From NCBI RefSeq assembly GCF_003697165.2, contig NZ_CP033092.2, forward strand, positions 1-64,000: 64,000 nucleotides of DNA, given 5' to 3'. This document shows positions 56,565-64,000 of this stretch, one piece after another; position 1 is the stretch's first letter; each line of letters opens with the position of its first letter. The DNA is from Escherichia coli DSM 30083 = JCM 1649 = ATCC 11775 (GTDB lineage: Bacteria > Pseudomonadota > Gammaproteobacteria > Enterobacterales > Enterobacteriaceae). A program made the position numbers and the translations under genes. The notes under the pieces were generated by a model. It did no database searches. It was not told the origin of the DNA and was given only the letters and a program-made list of their open reading frames with translations.

Positions 56565-57956
56565 TTACTGTTTTTCTGGTGGGAAAATCAGATTCAGCAC
56601 GATGGCAGTAATACCGCCCGCGGCAATCCCGGAGGAGAGTAGGTTTTTCAGCCATTCAGGGGCAAACTGCAAAATCAGCGGCTGCTGAGACACGCCCAGA
56701 CCGACCGCCAGCGACAGCGCGATAATCAGAATCGCCCGGCGGTTCAGCGGCTCACGAGAAACGATACGCACACCGGAGGCGGCGATGGTGCCAAACATTA
56801 CAAGCGTTGCGCCGCCCAGAACCGGTTCTGGAATGTGTTGTACAAAACCGCTCACTGCCGGGAACAGACCCAGCACGATCAACATCAGCGCGACGACAAA
56901 ACCGACATAGCGGCTGGCAACACCGGTTAACTGGATCACCCCGTTGTTCTGCCCGAAGCAGGAGTTCGGGAAGGTATTAAATACCGCCGAGACAAACGAG
57001 TTCAGGCCGTTTGCCAGTACGCCGCCTTTCAGGCGTTTCATGTACAGCGGACCGGACACTGGCTGTTCGGAAACGTCAGAGGTCGCCGTGATATCGCCAA
57101 TGGTTTCCAGCGAAGTGATCATAAAGACCAGCATCAGCGGCAGCAGCAGACTCCATTCAATGCCAAGACCGTAATAGAGCGGCGTTGGCACCATAATCAG
57201 TTCTTGTGTCATCGGTTCGTTGCTTTCTGGCAACATGCCCATAAACCACGCCAGCGCATATCCGGCCGCCATCGCAATCACCAGTGAGGCCACGCGTAAG
57301 TAAGGGTTACGTTGACGGTTAAGCAGGATAATTAAGGCTAAGACCACGCCTGCCAGCAGCAGATTTTTCGGTGCGCCGAAGGTGTTATCGCTCATGGCTG
57401 CGTAACCGCCGCCAATGGAGGTCAGCCCAACCTGAATTAGCGACAGGCCGATAATCATCACCACAACGCCAGAAACCAGCGGCGTAATAATGCGGCGCGC
57501 CAGATGCAGAACGCGGGAGATCACCATCTCGGTACAACTTGCCAGCATCAACGTGCCGAACAAAGCTGCCATCATGGTAGGAACATCAGCACCACCGGTC
57601 TTCAGCGCTGTGCCGCCCATAATCAGCGGAGCAACAAAGTTGAAGCTGGTGCCCTGAATAGACAACAACCCGGAGCCAACCGGACCCCAGGCCTTAATTT
57701 GAATAATCGATGCCACACCGGAGGCAAACAGCGACATACTAATAATGTGTTGCGTGTCTTGTGCCGGTAAACCCAGCGCCTGGCAGATTAATAGCGCTGG
57801 CGTGATCACCGCAACGAACATCGCCAGCAAATGCTGACAGGCGGCAAACAGGGTTTGAGGAAGCGGCGGACGATCTTCAAGACGGTAAATCAGTTCGCTG
57901 TTTTGAGTCTGCGCAACCGGTTGCGCATTTTCTGACTCGAGGGTGGAAACAGACAT
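56565..57956 (-). CDS. xanP: Xanthine:H+ symporter XanP
   Basis: NCS2 (NAT) family, xanthine-specific high-affinity uptake. 463 residues from ATG at 57956 (an in-frame ATG at 57965 is less likely). About 14 membrane segments; the NAT signature appears as [17 protein letters not shown], with the [12 protein letters not shown] and [19 protein letters not shown] segments that form the substrate site (Glu272, Gln324 in K-12). A PurR-like palindrome lies 55 bases upstream. Confidence 0.97.
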
Positions 57957-58010
57957 CGAAAACAATCCCGTGGTAGCAAAGCGGGCATTTTAGCTGACCG
58001 AAAGAGAAAA

Positions 58011-58022
58011 GCAAACGTTTGC
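58011..58022 (-). promoter_or_regulatory. PurR-like operator upstream of xanP
   Basis: GCAAACGTTTGC is a perfect 12-bp palindrome matching the core of the PurR consensus (ACGCAAACGTTTNCGT), 55 bases before the xanP ATG. It fits repression of a purine permease by hypoxanthine- or guanine-loaded PurR. Confidence 0.7.
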
Positions 58023-58151
58023 CACATCCTCATCTAAATATTTAAATGAGATAAATGTACTTTTTTATATAACTTTTAGTTGTTTTCTGCTTAAAATCCA
58101 TGCCATTTTTCTAGTTTCAGCTAAGAATTCGAACCAGGAAAGCATGACTCG

Positions 58152-58204
58152 ATACTCGTCATATTTCGCCTTACTGCAAATGCGCGATGAAGTATGACGA
58201 GTAT
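58152..58204 (+). promoter_or_regulatory. Perfect 12-bp inverted repeat in the gltS leader
   Basis: ATACTCGTCATA (58152-58163) is exactly complementary to TATGACGAGTAT (58193-58204), with a 29-base loop, and ends 31 bases before the gltS ATG. It could be an operator for a dimeric regulator or an mRNA hairpin controlling translation. No regulator was recognised. Confidence 0.65.
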
Positions 58205-58235
58205 GAAAGAGTGATGCGGACACAAAGGAGTAACT

Positions 58236-59441
58236 ATGTTTCATCTCGATACTTTAGCAACGCTTGTTGCCGCAACGCTGACGTTGCTGCTCGGGCGCAA
58301 GTTGGTCCATTCCGTCTCCTTTTTGAAAAAATACACCATACCGGAACCTGTTGCGGGTGGTTTATTAGTGGCGCTGGCGCTGCTGATACTGAAAAAAAGC
58401 ATGGGCTGGGAAGTCAACTTTGATATGTCCCTGCGCGATCCGTTGATGCTGGCTTTCTTCGCCACCATTGGCCTGAACGCCAACCTTGCCAGTCTGCGAG
58501 CTGGTGGGCGTGTGGTGGGGGTTTTCCTGATTGTGGTTGTTGGCCTGTTGGTGATGCAAAATGCCATTGGCATTGGTATGGCTAGCCTGTTAGGGCTTGA
58601 TCCGCTGATGGGGCTGCTGGCCGGTTCTATTACGCTTTCGGGCGGTCACGGTACGGGTGCTGCATGGAGTAAATTGTTCATTGAACGTTATGGCTTCACC
58701 AATGCGACAGAAGTGGCGATGGCCTGTGCAACGTTCGGTTTGGTGCTGGGCGGGCTGATCGGTGGCCCGGTGGCGCGTTATCTGGTGAAACACTCCACCA
58801 CACCGAACGGTATTCCGGATGATCAGGAAGTTCCGACTGCGTTCGAGAAGCCGGATGTGGGCCGCATGATCACCTCGCTGGTGCTGATTGAAACTATCGC
58901 GCTGATTGCTATCTGCCTGACGGTGGGGAAAATTGTTGCGCAACTTTTGGCTGGTACTGCTTTTGAACTACCGACCTTTGTCTGTGTACTATTTGTTGGC
59001 GTGATTCTGAGCAACGGTCTGTCAATGATGGGCTTTTACCGCGTCTTTGAGCGAGCGGTATCCGTGCTGGGTAACGTAAGCCTGTCGTTGTTCCTGGCGA
59101 TGGCGCTGATGGGGCTGAAACTGTGGGAGCTGGCTTCGCTGGCGTTGCCGATGCTGGCGATTCTGGTGGTACAGACCATCTTCATGGCGTTGTATGCCAT
59201 CTTCGTTACCTGGCGCATGATGGGCAAAAACTACGATGCGGCAGTGCTGGCTGCGGGTCACTGTGGCTTTGGCCTTGGTGCGACACCAACGGCAATCGCT
59301 AACATGCAGGCGATCACTGAACGCTTTGGCCCGTCGCACATGGCGTTCCTGGTCGTGCCGATGGTCGGTGCGTTCTTTATCGATATCGTCAATGCGCTGG
59401 TGATTAAGCTGTATTTGATGTTGCCGATTTTTGCCGGTTAA
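58236..59441 (+). CDS. gltS: Sodium:glutamate symporter GltS
   Basis: 401 residues, about 10 transmembrane segments with two inverted halves, each holding a re-entrant loop with GGHGTGAAW (about 137-145) and CGFGLGATPTAIANMQ, the sodium and glutamate binding parts. It takes up glutamate independently of binding proteins. ATG at 58236 follows AAAGGAG. A bidirectional terminator separates it from convergent recG. Confidence 0.98.
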   Translation: MFHLDTLATLVAATLTLLLGRKLVHSVSFLKKYTIPEPVAGGLLVALALLILKKSMGWEVNFDMSLRDPLMLAFFATIGLNANLASLRAGGRVVGVFLIVVVGLLVMQNAIGIGMASLLGLDPLMGLLAGSITLSGGHGTGAAWSKLFIERYGFTNATEVAMACATFGLVLGGLIGGPVARYLVKHSTTPNGIPDDQEVPTAFEKPDVGRMITSLVLIETIALIAICLTVGKIVAQLLAGTAFELPTFVCVLFVGVILSNGLSMMGFYRVFERAVSVLGNVSLSLFLAMALMGLKLWELASLALPMLAILVVQTIFMALYAIFVTWRMMGKNYDAAVLAAGHCGFGLGATPTAIANMQAITERFGPSHMAFLVVPMVGAFFIDIVNALVIKLYLMLPIFAG

Positions 59442-59447
59442 CCGATG

Positions 59448-59476
59448 AAGCGGCGGTCTTCTCACCGCCGCTTTTT
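59448..59476. terminator. Bidirectional terminator between gltS and recG
   Basis: AAGCGGCGGT-CTTCTC-ACCGCCGCTTTTT is a strong stem with A and T runs on both sides, between convergent gltS and recG; its last bases overlap the recG stop. Confidence 0.9.
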
Positions 59477-61556
59477 ACGCATTCGAGTAACGTTCTGTTT
59501 CTGGCATCCAGCGTTCTATCAGGGCTTTTGCCTGTTGTGGGTAACGTTCGTGAATATGTCGCGCCAGGCGCTGAACTTCCGGGATCATCGCCTGATCGCG
59601 CAGTAAATCCGCCACTTTAAATTCAGCATTCCCCGTCTGACGTGTACCTAACAATTCGCCAGGGCCGCGAATCTCCAGATCTTTCTGTGCAATCACAAAA
59701 CCATCGTTGCTGTCGCGTAGTACCTGCAGGCGGATTTGCGCGGTTTTGGAGAGCGGCGTTTTGTAGAGCAGCACGCAGTGAGAGGCCACCGCGCCACGAC
59801 CCACGCGGCCACGTAACTGGTGTAACTGCGCCAGACCCAGACGCTCCGGGTTTTCGATAATCATCAGACTGGCATTGGGTACATCAACACCGACTTCAAT
59901 GACAGTAGTGGCAACCAGCAGGTGTAGTTCACCTTGTTTAAACGACGCCATCACCGCCTGTTTCTCGGCGGGTTTCATCCGTCCGTGTACCAGGCCAACA
60001 TTCAACTCTGGTAGCGCCAGTTTCAACTCTTCCCAGGTCGCTTCCGCCGCCTGCGCTTCCAGTAATTCCGACTCTTCAATCAACGTACAAACCCAGTACG
60101 CCTGACGCCCTTCAGTCATACAGGCGTGGCGCACGCGGTCAATGATATCGGTACGGCGGGTATCAGGAATAGCGACCGTAGTCACTGGCGTGCGGCCTGG
60201 TGGCAGCTCATCTATCACCGAGGTATCGAGATCGGCATACGCAGTCATCGCCAGCGTGCGGGGGATGGGCGTGGCGGTCATGATCAACTGATGCGGATGG
60301 AAGCCCTGCTGCTGGCCTTTCTCCCATAACGCCAGACGCTGATGTACGCCAAAACGATGCTGTTCGTCGATAATCACCAGCGCCAGGCCGTTAAACTGCA
60401 CCTGTTCCTGGAAAATGGCGTGCGTACCAACAATCATCTGCACCTGACCGCTGGCGATGGCTTCTTGCTGAGCCAGTCGTGCTTTACCTTTCTGTTTTCC
60501 GGCGAGCCAGCCTACTTCGATACCGAGCGGTGCAAACCAGTTACGAAAGTTATTGGCGTGCTGCTCGGCGAGTAATTCGGTTGGTGCCATCAGGGCCACC
60601 TGTTTGCCGTGGGCAACCGCACGCAACGCGGCGAGGGCAGCGACCAGCGTTTTACCGGAACCTACATCGCCCTGCACCAGACGCATCATCGGCACATCCA
60701 GCGCCATATCGCGCTCGATCTCCGCCACTACGCGTGCCTGTGCGCCCGTTGGCTTGAACGGTAAGGCGGCGAGGAGTTTATTTTTCAGCGCGTCATTGGC
60801 GCTCAGCGGCTGAGCATGAAAACGTTGTGCACCGGCACGTAACGCCAACATGCTGAGGTTGTGCGCCAGCAACTCTTCCAGAATCAGCCGGCGTTGTGCC
60901 GGATGCTGCCCGGTTTCGAGATCGCTAAGCTGTAGCGTCGGCGGCGGGCGGTGCAAAGTGCGCAACGCTTCCGGTAGCGTCATCATTCCTTGTGACAGTT
61001 CCGGCGGCAGGAGTTCTTCAATGGCGCATGTGTCGAGCAGATCCAGCGCCTGGTCGGTTAATTTACGCAGCGTAGCCTGCTTTACGCCTTCCGTAGTTGG
61101 GTAAACCGGCGTGAGCGTTTCCTGTAACTCTGGCGTGCTGAGATCGCCCTGTACGCGGTATTCCGGGTGGATCATCTCCGCACCATATTTGCCGCGCTTT
61201 GCTTCGCCATAGGCCAGCACGCGGCGGCCTGTCGCCAGGCTATTTTTCATTGCCGCATTGAAGTTGAAAAAGCGCATAGTGAGAATGCCGGAACCGTCGC
61301 TGATCTGGCAGGTCATCATCCGCCGACCGCCGAAGGAGATATTGCAGTTCAGCACTTCGCCTTCCACCGTGGCATAAACACCCGGCAGTAGTTCACCGAT
61401 GGGGTAGAGATGTGTGCGATCTTCGTAGCGCAGAGGAAGGTGTAAGAGCAAATCCTGTACGGTATGCAGGTTGATTTTCGCCAGCTTGTTACTAAGCGCT
61501 GCGCCAACGCCCGTTAGGGAACTGAGCGGGACAGCATCTAACAGGCGACCTTTCAT
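59475..61556 (-). CDS. recG: ATP-dependent DNA helicase RecG
   Basis: Branch-migrating helicase that remodels stalled forks, Holliday junctions and R-loops. 693 residues from ATG at 61556. N-terminal wedge OB-fold domain (about 10-150), helicase motif I GDVGSGKT (about 281-288), motif II DEQH in IIDEQHRFGVHQR, motif VI QLRGRVGRG and a C-terminal TRG-type region. trmH ends 5 bases upstream, so spoT-trmH-recG are co-transcribed. Confidence 0.98.
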   Translation of the reverse strand: MKGRLLDAVPLSSLTGVGAALSNKLAKINLHTVQDLLLHLPLRYEDRTHLYPIGELLPGVYATVEGEVLNCNISFGGRRMMTCQISDGSGILTMRFFNFNAAMKNSLATGRRVLAYGEAKRGKYGAEMIHPEYRVQGDLSTPELQETLTPVYPTTEGVKQATLRKLTDQALDLLDTCAIEELLPPELSQGMMTLPEALRTLHRPPPTLQLSDLETGQHPAQRRLILEELLAHNLSMLALRAGAQRFHAQPLSANDALKNKLLAALPFKPTGAQARVVAEIERDMALDVPMMRLVQGDVGSGKTLVAALAALRAVAHGKQVALMAPTELLAEQHANNFRNWFAPLGIEVGWLAGKQKGKARLAQQEAIASGQVQMIVGTHAIFQEQVQFNGLALVIIDEQHRFGVHQRLALWEKGQQQGFHPHQLIMTATPIPRTLAMTAYADLDTSVIDELPPGRTPVTTVAIPDTRRTDIIDRVRHACMTEGRQAYWVCTLIEESELLEAQAAEATWEELKLALPELNVGLVHGRMKPAEKQAVMASFKQGELHLLVATTVIEVGVDVPNASLMIIENPERLGLAQLHQLRGRVGRGAVASHCVLLYKTPLSKTAQIRLQVLRDSNDGFVIAQKDLEIRGPGELLGTRQTGNAEFKVADLLRDQAMIPEVQRLARHIHERYPQQAKALIERWMPETERYSNA

Positions 61557-61561
61557 CGCGC

Positions 61562-62251
61562 TTACCCTGCGGCCTGCATGGTGGACCACCAGTCAGCATC
61601 GGCTTCAATCTCGCCTTGCTGATTAACGTGGGGGTAGGGCAGACCTTTGCGTTTTGCGACTTTCGCCAGCACCGGATAGCCGCCTTCAAACAGCAGGCGT
61701 TGTTGCTCGGCTTCCGGCAACATGCTGTTTTCACGCAGGTACATGCCCGCATTTTGCCGCTGGCGCTGGGCTTCGTAAAGAATGAGGGCTGAGGCAACGG
61801 AAACATTCAGCGACTGCACCATGCCGATCATCGGAATGATGATATCCTGATCCGCCAGGGCCAACGCTTCCTGCGTGATGCCCGTTTTCTCCTGTCCCAT
61901 CAAAATACAGGTCGGGCGAGTGTAATCAATTTCGCGGAAATCAACAGCGTTATCAGAAAGATGGGTTGCCAGAATCTGCATGCCCTGGCCTTTCAGATGA
62001 GCGACGGCATCGCCAATGGTGCGGTGCGTTTTCACCTGTACCCAGCTGTTACTACCCGCAGCTGCCGAAGCCATGGTGCGCATCCGGCTGCCAGGCCAGA
62101 CAGCATGAACTTCATGTACGCCAACGGCATCTGCGGTACGAATAATCGCAGAAACGTTATGAGGTTTGTGGACCTGCTCCATGCAGACGGTCAGATCAGG
62201 CTGCCGCCTGGCGAGCATTTCGCAGATGCGTGCATAACGTGTTGGGTTCAT
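61562..62251 (-). CDS. trmH: tRNA (guanosine-18-2'-O)-methyltransferase TrmH
   Basis: SPOUT-family enzyme, 229 residues, methylating G18 in the D-loop with S-adenosylmethionine. The trefoil-knot motifs are visible: N-terminal TADAVGVHEVHAVW, LMGQEKTGIT (about 127-136), and IPMIGMVQSLNVSVASALILYEAQRQR (about 150-176). It lies between spoT (gap 6 bases) and recG (gap 5 bases) in the rpoZ-spoT-trmH-recG operon. Confidence 0.97.
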   Translation of the reverse strand: MNPTRYARICEMLARRQPDLTVCMEQVHKPHNVSAIIRTADAVGVHEVHAVWPGSRMRTMASAAAGSNSWVQVKTHRTIGDAVAHLKGQGMQILATHLSDNAVDFREIDYTRPTCILMGQEKTGITQEALALADQDIIIPMIGMVQSLNVSVASALILYEAQRQRQNAGMYLRENSMLPEAEQQRLLFEGGYPVLAKVAKRKGLPYPHVNQQGEIEADADWWSTMQAAG

Positions 62252-62257
62252 AAAACA

Positions 62258-64000
62258 TTAATTTCGGTTTCGGGTGACTTTAATCACGTCTGGCATCACG
62301 CGGATTTTGCGCATGATATTCGCCAGATGCACACGGTCACGGGCGGTCAGACGAATAAAGGCGCTATAGACGCGACCATCTTTCTCTTCCGTATTCAAAC
62401 TTTGAATATTCGAGGTCGTGGTGTTAATTGCCGCCGTCAGGTTTGCCAGCGCGCCCTGATGATTGAACATCTCCACCTTGATTTCGGTGATGAATTCCTG
62501 CGCCGTCTCTTTATCCCATTCAACAGCCATAAACTTCTCTGGCTCTTTCTGGTAGCCACGGATGTTACGGCAGGATTCATGGTGGATCACCAGACCTTTA
62601 CCGGGGCTGACGTGGGCGATAATCGGGTCGCCAGGAATTGGGCGGCAGCATTTCGCAAAGGTGATCAGCACGCCATCGGCACCTTTAATGGGCAGATGTC
62701 CGTGACTTTGGGTTGCCGGTGGAATGGAGGCGTCCCCATGTTGCAGATTTTTCGCGACCACCACGCTCATTGCGTTACCAAGGCCGATTTCTGCCAGCAG
62801 ATCGTCAAGCGTTGCCAGCTTCATGCGGTCCAGCTCGCGCTGAATATTTTCCTGCGGGATTTCATTGAGCTTACGGCTACCACCCAACGCATGGTTGAGC
62901 AGACGACGGCCCAGGCTTACAGAATCATCACGCTTGAGGTTTTTCAGCAACTGACGAATTTTGGCGCGCGCTTTCGAGCTGACGACAAAGTTCAGCCACG
63001 CGGCATTCGGGCGAGCACCCGGTGCGGTAATGATTTCAACGGTTTGACCGCTAGTAAGCGGCTGCGACAGCGGGTAAGGCTGGCGGTCGACGCGTGCGCC
63101 CACGCAGGCATGGCCGATATCGGTATGCACCGCATAAGCGAAGTCGACGGGCGTTGCACCGGCAGGCAGTTCGACAATGCGCCCTTCTGGTGTGAAAACG
63201 TAAATCTCATCCGGGAAGAGATCGGATTTAACGCTCTCGATAAATTCAAACGAGCTACCGGCACTCTGTTGCAGCTCCAGCAGGCTTTGCATCCAGCGCT
63301 GGGCGCGTATTTGCGCGGTAGTGCTGGTTTCGCCGTGCTCTTTATAAGCCCAGTGCGCGGCAACACCCATCTCCGCCATCTGATCCATATCTTCGGTACG
63401 GATCTGGACCTCAACCGGCACGCCGTGCGGGCCAATCATCGAGGTGTGCAAAGACTGATAGCCGTTCGCTTTTGGAATGGCGATATAGTCTTTCACGCGG
63501 CCCGGACGCGGCTTGTACAGGCTGTGCATCTGGCCCAGCACGCGATAACAGGTGTCAGAATCATTGACGATCACGCGGAAAGCGTAGATGTCCATGATTG
63601 AGTGAAAACGCTGCTCTTTGAGCACCATTTTGCAGTAAATCGAATAAAGATGTTTTTCGCGACCACTGACGCGGCACGGTATTCCCGCTTCCTGCAAACG
63701 CCCTTCGATTTCAGAAAGAATCTTCTGGATCATCTCTTTACGGTTGCCGCGCGCGGCTTTCACCACTTCTTTGATTACGCGATAACGGTTGGGATACAGC
63801 GCCTCAAAACCCAGCTCCTCGAGTTCGGTTTTAATGTGGTGGATACCTAAACGGTGCGCCAGCGGGCTGTATATTTCGAGAGTTTCACGGGCGATGCGGC
63901 GACGTTTGTCCGGGCGAAGTGAGCCCAGCGTGCGCATGTTGTGGGTACGGTCGGCAAGTTTGATGAGAATGACGCGGATATCCTGCACCATCGCCATAAT
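62258..64000 (-). CDS. spoT: ppGpp synthase/hydrolase SpoT (5' end outside window)
   Basis: Bifunctional regulator of the stringent response. About 580 C-terminal codons are present; the N-terminal roughly 120 residues, including most of the HD hydrolase domain, lie beyond base 64000. Seen in order: end of the HD region (KLADRTHNMRTLG), the synthetase-like domain (FRVIVNDSDTCYRVLG, KDYIAIPKANGYQSLHTS), TGS (VYVFTPEGRI-type, EIYVFTPEGRIVELPAGATPVDFAYAVHT), a zinc/CC region (TFAKCCRPIPGDPI) and the C-terminal ACT domain. Confidence 0.98.
   Translation of the reverse strand: MMAMVQDIRVILIKLADRTHNMRTLGSLRPDKRRRIARETLEIYSPLAHRLGIHHIKTELEELGFEALYPNRYRVIKEVVKAARGNRKEMIQKILSEIEGRLQEAGIPCRVSGREKHLYSIYCKMVLKEQRFHSIMDIYAFRVIVNDSDTCYRVLGQMHSLYKPRPGRVKDYIAIPKANGYQSLHTSMIGPHGVPVEVQIRTEDMDQMAEMGVAAHWAYKEHGETSTTAQIRAQRWMQSLLELQQSAGSSFEFIESVKSDLFPDEIYVFTPEGRIVELPAGATPVDFAYAVHTDIGHACVGARVDRQPYPLSQPLTSGQTVEIITAPGARPNAAWLNFVVSSKARAKIRQLLKNLKRDDSVSLGRRLLNHALGGSRKLNEIPQENIQRELDRMKLATLDDLLAEIGLGNAMSVVVAKNLQHGDASIPPATQSHGHLPIKGADGVLITFAKCCRPIPGDPIIAHVSPGKGLVIHHESCRNIRGYQKEPEKFMAVEWDKETAQEFITEIKVEMFNHQGALANLTAAINTTTSNIQSLNTEEKDGRVYSAFIRLTARDRVHLANIMRKIRVMPDVIKVTRNRN

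Noticed and set aside
61961..63601. Long open frame (546 codons) on the plus strand opposite trmH and spoT
   Set aside because: It is a shadow frame of spoT/trmH codon usage, has no ribosome site and resembles no family; the minus-strand genes are certain.

Overview
The window is chromosomal DNA of Escherichia coli (or a very close Shigella lineage). The gene order dnaA-dnaN-recF-gyrB, dgo, ibpAB, ilvBN, uhpABCT, ade, nlpA, selC, yicJI, xanP, gltS, recG, trmH, spoT is the K-12 order read in reverse, and protein lengths mostly equal the K-12 ones I remember. All K-12 comparisons here are from memory, not from an alignment.

Layout. 1-6025: replication block (initiator, sliding clamp, RecF, gyrase B). 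6026-13291: yidB, yidA, the lipoprotein yidX and the D-galactonate operon dgoRKADT. 13252-17262: cbrA, with a CreB site in front, yidR, the lipoprotein yidQ and the small heat-shock genes ibpA/ibpB behind a sigma-32 promoter and RNA thermometers. 17459-24700: transporter yidE, then the yidL-yidK-yidJ-yidH-yidG-yidF sulfatase locus, in which yidJ is broken by a one-base deletion. 24708-33502: emrD, the valine-rich leader ivbL with its attenuator, ilvBN, and the hexose-phosphate sensing and uptake genes uhpABCT. 33549-41031: cryptic adenine deaminase and purine transport genes, yicN, nepI, yicS, nlpA, yicL. 41032-43450: a small accessory patch at the tRNA gene selC. 43743-54691: yicJ-yicI followed by an eight-gene sugar locus I recognise as frzRABCDEFG. 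54735-64000: yicH, xanP, gltS, recG, trmH and a 5'-truncated spoT running off the right edge.

Differences from K-12. (i) frz lies between yicI and yicH. It was described from extraintestinal pathogenic E. coli as linked to yicJI and promoting fitness, so the strain is probably ExPEC-like. (ii) setC is absent next to selC. In its place are an intact rhuM-family gene, a partial copy of the selC 3' end, a decayed second rhuM fragment and a frameshifted hypothetical gene: the scar of repeated integration at a tRNA hot spot. (iii) The glv genes and yidP are absent between yidE and yidL, and the yidL C-terminus seems altered at the junction. (iv) The tisB/istR toxin-antitoxin pair is not found between emrD and ivbL, and yidI is not found between yidJ and yidH.

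How the genes work together. frz encodes fructose-type PTS subunits (EIIA, EIIB, EIIC), a PRD-type activator, two class II ketose-bisphosphate aldolases, a ROK sugar kinase and a cupin of the D-lyxose isomerase family. Next to a glycoside transporter (yicJ) and an alpha-xylosidase (yicI) this looks like a route for an unidentified plant- or host-derived sugar. dgo breaks galactonate down to pyruvate and glyceraldehyde-3-phosphate; uhp senses and imports glucose-6-phosphate; ade, adeQ, nepI and xanP move and deaminate purines.
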